DNA from: Bacteroidota bacterium
GTDB taxonomy: Bacteria; Bacteroidota; Bacteroidia; Bacteroidales; Prolixibacteraceae
Direction of reading: 5' to 3'
Length of the DNA: 5,540 nucleotides
Assembly: GCA_023488865.1 (NCBI GenBank)
Contig: JAMDDG010000118.1
Location: 1 to 5,540 of the forward strand
Made by a program: the position numbers and the translations under genes. The notes beneath the pieces were generated by a model. The model worked only from the letters and a program-made list of their open reading frames with translations. It was not told the DNA's origin and did no database searches. Below, one piece after another: positions 1 through 5,528 of this stretch. Each line of letters opens with the position of its first letter. Position 1 is the stretch's first letter.

Positions 1-611
1 GCTCGACCGTAGGGCCACATCCTTATCCCGATATGGTAGCACGTTTACAATCAGTGATCAGCGAAGAGATTAAAAAGCAACTGCTCGTCAAGGAAGGACG
101 CGATTATCCCGACTACCTTATTGCCTGCGTTGGCGGAGGCAGTAATGCAGCCGGAACGATTTACCACTATCTGGACGACGAGCGGGTGAAGATCGTTTTG
201 GCCGAAGCAGGCGGACTGGGTGTTGATTCCGGTCAGAGCGCCGCAACGATACAATTAGGCAGGATCGGCGTTCTTCACGGTGCCAAATCGCTGGTAATAC
301 AAAGTGAAGATGGTCAGATCGAAGAGCCGTACTCCATCTCTGCCGGATTGGATTATCCAGGTATTGGTCCGATGCACGCTCACCTGGCTACGACCAATCG
401 AGCCACCGTTCTTGCTGTCAATGACGACGAAGCCTTAAGGGCCGCTTTCGAACTGACCCGCATCGAAGGGATTATCCCGGCCCTGGAATCAGCACACGCT
501 TTAGGCGCATTAGACAAAGTTGCATTCAAACCCACTGATATTGTTGTACTGACCCTATCGGGAAGGGGCGACAAGGATATGGATACTTACATCAGGGAAA
601 TGGGGAAATAA
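1..611 (+). CDS. trpB: Tryptophan synthase beta chain, 3' part (start lies upstream of the window)
   Basis: This is the C-terminal 202 residues of the PLP enzyme that condenses indole with L-serine to give tryptophan, as the beta subunit of the cytoplasmic alpha2-beta2 complex with TrpA. The reading frame is open from base 3, upstream of the first internal ATG at 33, and reads STVGPHPYP, a conserved TrpB segment, so the ATG at 33 is an internal methionine and not the start. Visible family motifs are the PLP-phosphate loop GGGSNA (bases 132-149), the segment SISAGLDYPGIGP, the EGIIPALESAHA helix with its conserved Glu, and the terminal LSGRGDKD (555-578), whose Ser contacts the PLP ring in the family. 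The catalytic Lys lies outside the window. The sequence looks like the standard TrpB1 type. trpB is first in the visible order and trpA last, so the two subunits of one complex flank the other five genes. There are no Trp codons in this part. Confidence 0.97.
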   Translation, partial: STVGPHPYPDMVARLQSVISEEIKKQLLVKEGRDYPDYLIACVGGGSNAAGTIYHYLDDERVKIVLAEAGGLGVDSGQSAATIQLGRIGVLHGAKSLVIQSEDGQIEEPYSISAGLDYPGIGPMHAHLATTNRATVLAVNDDEALRAAFELTRIEGIIPALESAHALGALDKVAFKPTDIVVLTLSGRGDKDMDTYIREMGK

Positions 612-617
612 AAGAAG

Positions 618-689
618 GGGAGAGTGGACGAAGGGGCGAATTGCGGGATAATGCTCAGAGTTGGCGCTCTCCCCCTCGTCCACTCTCCC
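618..689. repeat. Long imperfect inverted repeat in the trpB-trpE gap
   Basis: The arms at 618-638 and 669-689 are 21 nt each and pair at 19 of 21 positions (mismatches 632/675 and 637/670), separated by a 30-nt loop. The first 14 pairs, 618-631 with 676-689, are uninterrupted. As RNA this would form a very stable GC-rich stem between trpB and trpE. It is not followed by a T-run (the next bases are a C/T mix and then AATTATAAAATTG), so it is not a standard intrinsic terminator. It could stabilise or process the mRNA, cause partial polarity, or be a dispersed repeat; the sequence cannot decide. Confidence 0.85.
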
Positions 690-698
690 ACTCGCCCC
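667..698. repeat. Imperfect 16-bp tandem duplication, C/T-rich
   Basis: Bases 667-682 and 683-698 are two adjacent 16-bp units that agree at 13 of 16 positions; both begin CTCTCCC and then carry a CTCG core. The first unit and part of the second supply the right arm of the inverted repeat. The second unit also holds TCGCCCC (692-698), the exact complement of GGGGCGA in the left arm (633-639), so a second, mutually exclusive 7-bp pairing is possible. The strand bias (purine-rich left, pyrimidine-rich right) suggests growth of a simple repeat. Confidence 0.6.
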
Positions 699-748
699 CT
701 CCTTTCTACTCTACTCAATTATAAAATTGTAAAAATTCAAAACACCAC

Positions 749-2164
749 ATGAATACTCAAAAAATCTTCTCCTACACCGCTTGCAGCAAATTGGTGTTAG
801 GCGATTTGCACACCCCGGTCAGTATTTACCTGAAAGTACGGGATGTATACCCGGAATCGGTCCTTTTGGAGAGTTCCGACTTCCACGCAAGTGAAAACAG
901 CCACTCCTTCATTGCCTTGAGGCCAATAGCCCGGGTGGGGATCAACAGCGGCATCTGTACCTCCTCTTTCCCGGATGGAAAGGAAACAAAAAAAACATTG
1001 GATAGGACTTTCGGAGTGGCTGAAGCGCTCAACGAATTTATGGGAAATTTTCAGGTAACCGGTGAACATGCAGACGTTTGCGGCGTATTCGGTTATACGG
1101 CTTTTGATGTAGTGCGCTATCTTGAGAAAATCCCGGTCATTGAGACCCACCAAACTGAAAACGATGCCCCCGACCTGCTTTACATTCTTTACAAATACAT
1201 CCTGGTTTTTAACCACTACAAGGATGAACTGACGTTAATCGAACTAACAGAAGATGGCGAAACACCTCATCTTGAAGAGATTGAGACTTTGATTGCCAAC
1301 AGGAATTATGCATCTTATGATTTTCAACCGGACGGAAAAGAAAGTTCTCCCATCACCGATGAAAAATACCGCGAAATGGTCCGTCAGGGGATTTCGCACT
1401 GTCTGAGGGGTGATGTTTTTCAAATTGTGCTTTCCAGGAGGTTCGAACAGCGTTTTCTGGGCGACGATTTTAAAGTATACCGGGCCCTCCGCAGTGTAAA
1501 CCCCTCGCCCTACCTTTTCTACTTCGATTTTGGCGGGTTCCGGATTTTTGGCTCGTCGCCGGAGACCCATTGCAAAATTACCAACGGAAGGGCCACCATC
1601 GACCCGATTGCCGGTACTGTACGCCGGAGTGGAGATGTCGTGCAGGACAAAGCACTCAGTGAAATGCTACTTAATGACCCCAAAGAAAATGCGGAACATG
1701 TGATGTTGGTCGATCTGGCCCGCAACGACCTGAGCCGGAACTGCGATGAAGTCGGCATCGACTTTTACAAAGAAGTGCAATACTATTCCCATGTGATACA
1801 CTTGGTTTCACGCGTCAGCGGTACCATCCTACCGAAGAGTAATCCCATCAAAACTTTTGCCGATACCTTCCCGGCTGGCACTTTGAGCGGCGCACCAAAA
1901 ATCAGGGCCATGCAGCTGATTTCCGAAATTGAGTCACACAACCGTGGCGCTTACGGCGGTTGCATCGGCTTTATCGGATTTAACGGCGACCTCAACCAGG
2001 CCATCACCATCCGGACTTTTGTAAGCAGGGGAAACACCCTCTTTTACCAGGCAGGCGCAGGTATTGTCGCCAAAAGCAATGACGAGAGTGAATTACAGGA
2101 GGTAAACAACAAATTAGGCGCACTGAAAAAAGCCATCAATATTGCTGAAAATTTAAAAAATTAA
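749..2164 (+). CDS. trpE: Anthranilate synthase component I (TrpE)
   Basis: This 471-residue, cytoplasmic, chorismate-utilising subunit makes anthranilate using ammonia supplied by TrpG. The N-terminal domain carries LLES (39-42), the motif of the tryptophan feedback site, and NPSPY (251-255) supplies the other part of that site, so allosteric inhibition by Trp is expected. The catalytic domain shows PIAGT (286-290); Ala in this motif, where PabB has Lys, argues for anthranilate synthase rather than aminodeoxychorismate synthase. Also visible are Glu313 and Glu316 before MLVDLARND, His351 in HLVSRVSG, SGAPK (380-384), and Glu448/Glu451 near the C-terminus, which fit the family's Mg2+ ligands. 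Length is usual for unfused TrpE of this group, slightly shorter than the enterobacterial form. The ATG at 749 gives a normal N-terminus; its leader is A/T-rich with no clear Shine-Dalgarno sequence. The protein contains no tryptophan at all. PabB is the main alternative and is unlikely. Confidence 0.97.
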   Translation: MNTQKIFSYTACSKLVLGDLHTPVSIYLKVRDVYPESVLLESSDFHASENSHSFIALRPIARVGINSGICTSSFPDGKETKKTLDRTFGVAEALNEFMGNFQVTGEHADVCGVFGYTAFDVVRYLEKIPVIETHQTENDAPDLLYILYKYILVFNHYKDELTLIELTEDGETPHLEEIETLIANRNYASYDFQPDGKESSPITDEKYREMVRQGISHCLRGDVFQIVLSRRFEQRFLGDDFKVYRALRSVNPSPYLFYFDFGGFRIFGSSPETHCKITNGRATIDPIAGTVRRSGDVVQDKALSEMLLNDPKENAEHVMLVDLARNDLSRNCDEVGIDFYKEVQYYSHVIHLVSRVSGTILPKSNPIKTFADTFPAGTLSGAPKIRAMQLISEIESHNRGAYGGCIGFIGFNGDLNQAITIRTFVSRGNTLFYQAGAGIVAKSNDESELQEVNNKLGALKKAINIAENLKN

Positions 2165-2286
2165 GAATCAGTACTTTAAATAAATAATTTGCAATTGTCA
2201 ATTGTGTATATCGCTTTAAATAAGCTATATAAAAAAACACAAGTACAGCTTTAAATACCGCATTTTACTTTAAAACTATTTCTGGA
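2165..2286. other. AT-rich trpE-trpG gap with repeated CTTTAAA words
   Basis: This 122-bp gap holds no gene. The word CTTTAAA occurs at 2174, 2214, 2249 and 2268, three times extended to CTTTAAATA. The near-tandem CAATTG-T-CAATTG lies at 2192-2204. No intrinsic terminator with a T-run is visible, and no good match to the Bacteroidetes promoter pattern (TTTG, then TAnnTTTG) was found. ATAATTTG at 2184-2191 resembles the -7 box but lacks the leading TA and a partner. The gap may hold a weak internal promoter or only decayed repeat sequence. Confidence 0.5.
2207..2231. repeat. Short AT-rich hairpin or dyad between trpE and trpG
   Basis: The 10-nt arms 2207-2216 and 2222-2231 pair at 9 of 10 positions (one C/T mismatch at 2212/2226) around a 5-nt loop, TAAAT. 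The dyad is followed by an A-run (2231-2237) rather than a T-run, so it is not a + strand terminator. The dyad geometry would also suit an operator for a dimeric regulator, but no known operator is recognised. Confidence 0.45.
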
Positions 2287-2856
2287 ATGAGAAAAATATT
2301 GCTCATAGATAATTACGATTCTTTCACGTACAACCTTGTTCACCTGGTTAATTCGCTGGGTTACGAGGTTGAAGTCCGAAGGAATGATGACATCTCGATC
2401 GAAGAGGCGGAGGCCTTCGACAAAATCCTGCTGAGCCCCGGCCCTGGGATTCCGGGAGAAGCGGGGTTGCTGCTGGAAATAGTAAAGCGCTTCGCCCCTA
2501 CCAAACGCATCCTGGGCGTGTGCCTGGGACATCAGGCGATCGGAGAGGTATTTGGCGCCACGTTAGTCAATCTCAAGGAGGTACACCATGGCATTGCTTC
2601 ACAAATCAACGTTGTTTGCAACGACCTATTGTTCAGTGAAATGGACAACACTTTCGAGGCAGGGCGGTATCACTCCTGGGCTGTCAGTCCTGAAGGATTT
2701 CCTGGCGAATTAGAAGTGACTGCCCTTGATAATACCGGAGAGATCATGGCTTTGCGCCACAGAAAATATGATGTGAGAGGGGTTCAGTTTCATCCCGAAT
2801 CCATTCTTACCCCGATGGGGGCAAAGATTATGCAAAACTGGCTGAAGGGGAGTTGA
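2287..2856 (+). CDS. trpG: Anthranilate synthase component II, glutamine amidotransferase (TrpG)
   Basis: This 189-residue class I glutamine amidotransferase hydrolyses glutamine and channels ammonia to TrpE in the cytoplasmic anthranilate synthase complex. It opens with MRKILLIDNYDSFTYN, the family's N-terminal signature. The oxyanion-loop motif PGPG is at 51-54, the nucleophile Cys79 in GVCLGHQ, the conserved YHSW at 128-131, and the other triad residues are His169 and Glu171 in FHPES. The full triad is present, so the subunit should be active. The length is normal for an unfused TrpG with no extra domain. The start at 2287 is fixed by the signature; upstream there is only a weak GGA. The stop codon (2854-2856) lies inside the first unit of the heptamer repeat that follows. 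Family members can also serve PabB in folate synthesis; that cannot be judged here, but the position beside trpE supports a main role in tryptophan synthesis. Confidence 0.97.
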   Translation: MRKILLIDNYDSFTYNLVHLVNSLGYEVEVRRNDDISIEEAEAFDKILLSPGPGIPGEAGLLLEIVKRFAPTKRILGVCLGHQAIGEVFGATLVNLKEVHHGIASQINVVCNDLLFSEMDNTFEAGRYHSWAVSPEGFPGELEVTALDNTGEIMALRHRKYDVRGVQFHPESILTPMGAKIMQNWLKGS

Positions 2857-2874
2857 GAGTTGAGAGTTGAGAGT
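2851..2874. repeat. Heptamer tandem repeat AGTTGAG, 3.4 copies
   Basis: Perfect units occupy 2851-2857, 2858-2864 and 2865-2871, followed by a partial AGT at 2872-2874. The first unit contains the last sense codon (AGT, Ser189) and the TGA stop of trpG, so the repeat starts within the gene. Gain or loss of later units would not alter the TrpG protein. Confidence 0.92.
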
Positions 2875-2876
2875 AT

Positions 2877-2956
2877 GTGCTTATTAACATATTATCACCT
2901 CAGCACATCAGCACATTTTCACATTTACACATTTTCAAATTTCCAAATTATCAAAT
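2877..2956. repeat. Degenerate 8-bp-period tandem array, ten units, ending at the trpD start
   Basis: Read in steps of eight from 2877, the units are GTGCTTAT, TAACATAT, TATCACCT, CAGCACAT, CAGCACAT, TTTCACAT, TTACACAT, TTTCAAAT, TTCCAAAT and TATCAAAT. Position 4 is C and position 8 is T in all ten; position 5 is A in nine and position 7 is A in nine. The pattern NNNCANAT breaks at the next unit (TATGAAAC), which contains the trpD ATG. The array therefore fills the whole leader and ribosome-binding region of trpD, and units drift from G/C-richer to A/T-richer toward the gene. I associate this kind of array with Bacteroidales spacers, from memory and unchecked. Confidence 0.85.
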
Positions 2957-2957
2957 T

Positions 2958-3953
2958 ATGAAACAGATATTATACAGATTATTTGAACACCAGTACCTAG
3001 GACGGGATGAAGCAAGGGAAATCCTGCAGAACATGGTACAGGGAAAATTTACCGAGGCACAGATCGCCTCGCTGATTACTGTTTTTTTGATGCGGAGTAT
3101 CTCGGTAGAAGAATTGGCGGGTTTTCGCGACGCATTGTTGGATATGCGGGTAGTTACAGATTTAAGTGAATATGATCCTATCGACATCGTGGGAACGGGC
3201 GGGGATGGAAAAAACACCTTCAACATATCAACTGCAGCCTGTTTTGTGGTAGCCGGAGCCGGTTACAAAGTAGCCAAACATGGAAACTACGGGGCAACCT
3301 CGGTAAGTGGCGCTTCCAATGTGATGGAACACCACGGGGTAAAATTCACTACTGAAATCGACCGGTTGAGACGCTCTATCGGCGAGACCAACATGGCTTA
3401 TCTTCACGCACCGATTTTTAATCCGGCACTGAAAGCGGTTGCAGGCGTCCGGAAAAGCCTCGGGGTACGCAATTTCTTCAACATGCTGGGACCACTGGTC
3501 AATCCGGCAATGCCCAAAAATCAGCTGCTCGGCGTCTACAATCTGCCCCTTCTCAGGTTATACAGCTATTCCTTTCAGGAAAGCGGCAACCATTTTGCCG
3601 TGGTCCACAGCCTCGACGGCTACGATGAAATCTCGTTAACTGATTCATTCAAGGTAATAACCGGCAATAACGAACATATTTATTCACCCGAAGAGATTGG
3701 TTTTACCCGAAATGTAGAGTCTGATCTTTTTGGCGGAGACACCGTAGAGAAAGCTGCTGCCATTTTTGACCGTGTTTTAAGCGGAACTGCCTCGGTTGCC
3801 CAGACTAACTGTGTGATTGTCAATGCCGCTTTTGCAATACGGGTTTTGTGCCCTGAAAAAACCATCGCAAGTAGTATTGAAGAAGCGCGCGAATCACTGA
3901 TAAGCGGAAAAGCGATGCAAAAATTCAGGAAATTTGTAGAACTAAATTCGTGA
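2958..3953 (+). CDS. trpD: Anthranilate phosphoribosyltransferase (TrpD)
   Basis: This 331-residue cytoplasmic enzyme transfers phosphoribosyl from PRPP to anthranilate. I chose the ATG at 2958 because MKQILYRLF begins the normal helical N-terminal domain; the frame stays open for 27 more codons to an ATG at 2877, but those codons are translated octamer repeat (residues such as LSPQHISTFSHLH) and would be an artefact. Visible motifs are the PRPP loop GTGGD (79-83), KHGN (107-110) with the following SVSGASNV, the anthranilate-binding region VRKSLGVRNFFNMLGPL with Arg165 and Arg171, and Asp223-Glu224 in DGYDEISL, matching the family's Mg2+ ligands. KHGN is followed by Tyr where many other bacteria have Arg; I take this as lineage-typical. 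The length is normal for the unfused form, without the TrpG fusion of enterobacteria. There is no Shine-Dalgarno sequence before the start. The protein contains no tryptophan. Confidence 0.96.
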   Translation: MKQILYRLFEHQYLGRDEAREILQNMVQGKFTEAQIASLITVFLMRSISVEELAGFRDALLDMRVVTDLSEYDPIDIVGTGGDGKNTFNISTAACFVVAGAGYKVAKHGNYGATSVSGASNVMEHHGVKFTTEIDRLRRSIGETNMAYLHAPIFNPALKAVAGVRKSLGVRNFFNMLGPLVNPAMPKNQLLGVYNLPLLRLYSYSFQESGNHFAVVHSLDGYDEISLTDSFKVITGNNEHIYSPEEIGFTRNVESDLFGGDTVEKAAAIFDRVLSGTASVAQTNCVIVNAAFAIRVLCPEKTIASSIEEARESLISGKAMQKFRKFVELNS

Positions 3954-3961
3954 TAAGAAAA

Positions 3962-4063
3962 CTCGTTGTGTCCTTTGTGACAACCTTTGTGTCCTTCGTG
4001 GTTAAAGTTTTAAAAATTCACCACAACGGTCCCAAAGGATAATACGAAGGAATGCACAAAGGG
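3962..4063. repeat. Opposed arrays of a 9-bp unit (CACAAAGGA) in the trpD-trpC gap
   Basis: Four units lie on the minus strand: CTCGTTGTG (3962-3970), TCCTTTGTG (3971-3979), ACCTTTGTG (3983-3991) and TCCTTCGTG (3992-4000), with ACA as a 3-nt spacer. After an AT-rich centre (4001-4021), four units lie on the plus strand: CACAACGGT (4022-4030), CCCAAAGGA (4031-4039), TACGAAGGA (4043-4051) and CACAAAGGG (4055-4063), with 3-nt spacers TAA and ATG. Each unit is within three mismatches of the consensus. As RNA, 3984-3998 can pair with 4045-4062 over 15 bp with a 3-nt bulge. No T-run follows, so it is not a standard terminator. No gene lies in this gap. Confidence 0.8.
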
Positions 4064-4090
4064 AATTAAATTTGGAAAGAATAAGACATC

Positions 4091-4897
4091 ATGAAAGATA
4101 TACTTCAGGAGATCGTTGCCCACAAGCGAATCGAAGTTGAACAGCAAAAGAAGTTCATACCGCTGAAAACATTGGAAAAGCAGTTAATTGATGCGATGAA
4201 AAGGCCAACTGCATCCATGCGTTCAGCCCTGGCTGCTTCCCCTACCGGGATTATCGCCGAATTTAAACGCAAATCCCCCTCAAAAGGATGGATCTTCCCT
4301 AATGCTACCATCGAAAAGGTCCTTCCTGCTTATGAATCTGCCGGAGCCTCATCTTGTTCAATTTTAACCGATAATTTGTTTTTTGGCGGCTCGTTGGACG
4401 ATCTTCGGTATGCCCGACAATTGGTAAGCCTGCCCTTGTTGAGAAAAGAGTTCATCATTGACCCTTACCAACTTGTCGAAGCGCGGGTGGCCGGGGCTGA
4501 CGCCATTCTGCTTATCGCTGCCCTACTTACACCGGAAACTTGTTATGTTTTAGCCGAAAAAGCGCACCAATTGCAATTGGAAGTCTTGCTCGAGATCCAT
4601 TCTGACCCTGAACTGGAGCAGTTGAATCCATTTATCAATATGTTAGGGATCAACAACCGGAATCTGGGAACATTCGTAACTTCACTGAATCACTCATTCG
4701 CATTTGCGGAGAAACTCAGGAAGCTGGATAGCAATTTACTACTCGTCTCCGAAAGCGGAATATCAGAACCTGCCACCGTCACAAAATTGCGGGAGCAAGG
4801 GTTCCGCGGCTTTTTGATTGGCGAGACCTTTATGCGAGGCGGAAGGCCCGGTGATACATTAGCCGAATTTTTAAAGGAAGTTGGCCATGCTCATTAA
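4091..4897 (+). CDS. trpC: Indole-3-glycerol phosphate synthase (TrpC)
   Basis: This 268-residue TIM-barrel enzyme converts carboxyphenylamino-deoxyribulose phosphate (CdRP) to indole-3-glycerol phosphate with loss of CO2 and water; TrpA then cleaves the product. The N-terminal extension (about 1-50) is typical of the family. Active-site residues visible in order are Glu57 and Lys59 in AEFKRKSPSKG, the general acid Lys119 in LLRKEF, Glu168 in LLEIH, Asn189 in GINNRNL, and Glu221-Ser222 in SESGIS; the phosphate site includes LIGE near 242-245. The set is complete, so activity is expected. The protein is monofunctional, as trpF is a separate gene. The ATG at 4091 gives MKDILQEIVAHKR, a usual IGPS opening; GGAAAG at 4074-4079 is a weak, rather distant ribosome site. 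The last 11 bp, including the stop, overlap trpF. Confidence 0.97.
   Translation: MKDILQEIVAHKRIEVEQQKKFIPLKTLEKQLIDAMKRPTASMRSALAASPTGIIAEFKRKSPSKGWIFPNATIEKVLPAYESAGASSCSILTDNLFFGGSLDDLRYARQLVSLPLLRKEFIIDPYQLVEARVAGADAILLIAALLTPETCYVLAEKAHQLQLEVLLEIHSDPELEQLNPFINMLGINNRNLGTFVTSLNHSFAFAEKLRKLDSNLLLVSESGISEPATVTKLREQGFRGFLIGETFMRGGRPGDTLAEFLKEVGHAH
4874..4880 (+). promoter_or_regulatory. Ribosome binding site of trpF, inside trpC
   Basis: AAGGAAG, six bases before the ATG at 4887, is the clearest Shine-Dalgarno-like sequence in the window. It supports the ATG at 4887 over the in-frame TTG at 4881, which would leave no spacing. With the 11-bp overlap it suggests that trpF translation is coupled to the end of trpC. 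Confidence 0.6.
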
Positions 4898-5528
4898 AGT
4901 ATGCGGATTACGGGACCCTCACAACATCAAACAAGTGACTGAAATTCAGGGTGTCAATCTGATCGGACTGATCTTTTATGCCCCTTCGGCGCGTTATGTT
5001 GACTCGAAAGAAACTGCCGCTATGGTATCCTCGTTGAAAAAAAAGGATGTCGTTGGCGTTTTTGTTGACGAAACTCCGGATGAGGTGGTCCGAAAATGCG
5101 TACAATACCAGCTTGACTATATTCAACTTCATGGTAATGAAACACCTGAATACCTGATTTCACTTCAAAAGAGAGTCCCTTCGACGGTTAAATTTATCAA
5201 AGCATTTTCCATCCGGACGGAAGAAGATCTTTTACCGGCTTCCAGATACGAAGGACTTTGCGAATATTTTCTTTTTGATACCCCAACCAGTGGCTACGGC
5301 GGATCAGGGCGCACCTTTGACTGGCAGGTCCTGCAATACTACTCCGGTTCAACCCCTTTTCTGATAAGCGGTGGAATTGGTCCCGACAGTATCGGATCGC
5401 TGTCTGATTTTCGTCACCGGCTTTGGGCAGGAATAGACCTTAACAGCCGGTTTGAAATTGCACCCGGACTGAAAGACATTGATTTACTCAAAAATTTCGT
5501 ACAACAAATTAATTCCATATTACCATGA
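4887..5528 (+). CDS. trpF: Phosphoribosylanthranilate isomerase (TrpF)
   Basis: This 213-residue, single-domain TIM-barrel enzyme performs the Amadori rearrangement of phosphoribosylanthranilate to CdRP, the substrate of TrpC. The start at 4887 gives MLIKVCGLRDP, the expected opening of the first strand; the upstream TTG at 4881 would add only two residues. Catalytic residues visible are Cys6 in KVCG and Asp131 in LFDT. Other family motifs are SARYV (34-38) with Arg36, LHG (81-83), the phosphate-binding GGSGRTFDW (138-146), SGGI (161-164) and GIDLNSRFE (182-190); the last stands where many other phyla have VDVSSGVE and is, I believe, usual in Bacteroidetes. The length is normal. The gene overlaps trpC by 11 bp and trpA by 4 bp, so these three appear to be tightly coupled in translation. 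Confidence 0.96.
   Translation: MLIKVCGLRDPHNIKQVTEIQGVNLIGLIFYAPSARYVDSKETAAMVSSLKKKDVVGVFVDETPDEVVRKCVQYQLDYIQLHGNETPEYLISLQKRVPSTVKFIKAFSIRTEEDLLPASRYEGLCEYFLFDTPTSGYGGSGRTFDWQVLQYYSGSTPFLISGGIGPDSIGSLSDFRHRLWAGIDLNSRFEIAPGLKDIDLLKNFVQQINSILP

Noticed and set aside
33..35. ATG at 33 as the start of the trpB gene
   Set aside because: The frame is open to the window edge and the residues before it (STVGPHPYP) match conserved TrpB sequence, so this is an internal Met of a gene cut by the window.
618..720. Intrinsic terminator after trpB
   Set aside because: The stem is strong but no run of T follows it; the downstream bases are mixed C/T/A, and the operon continues directly into trpE.
703..729. 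Possible Bacteroidetes-type promoter before trpE (TTTC at 703-706 and TAAAATTG at 722-729)
   Set aside because: Both boxes carry a mismatch to TTTG and TAnnTTTG, and the 15-bp spacing is shorter than the usual 19-21 bp; AT-rich DNA gives such matches by chance.
612..748. Tryptophan attenuator leader peptide or T-box before trpE
   Set aside because: The only short frame in the gap has no Trp codons, and no T-box-like conserved elements or terminator are recognisable.
797..1216. 139-codon frame on the minus strand inside trpE
   Set aside because: It lies wholly antisense to a clearly conserved gene, resembles no family I know, and has no start signal of its own; it is a shadow of trpE codon use.
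2877..2956. CRISPR-like array before trpD
   Set aside because: The period is only 8 bp with no unique spacers and no cas genes; it is a short tandem repeat.
3439..3639. 66-codon frame on the plus strand inside trpD
   Set aside because: It overlaps the conserved anthranilate-binding and metal-binding regions of TrpD in another frame, and its sequence looks like an out-of-frame translation.
4881..4883. TTG at 4881 as the trpF start
   Set aside because: It adds only two residues and sits directly against the AAGGAAG site; the ATG at 4887 has proper spacing and gives the usual MLIKVCG opening.
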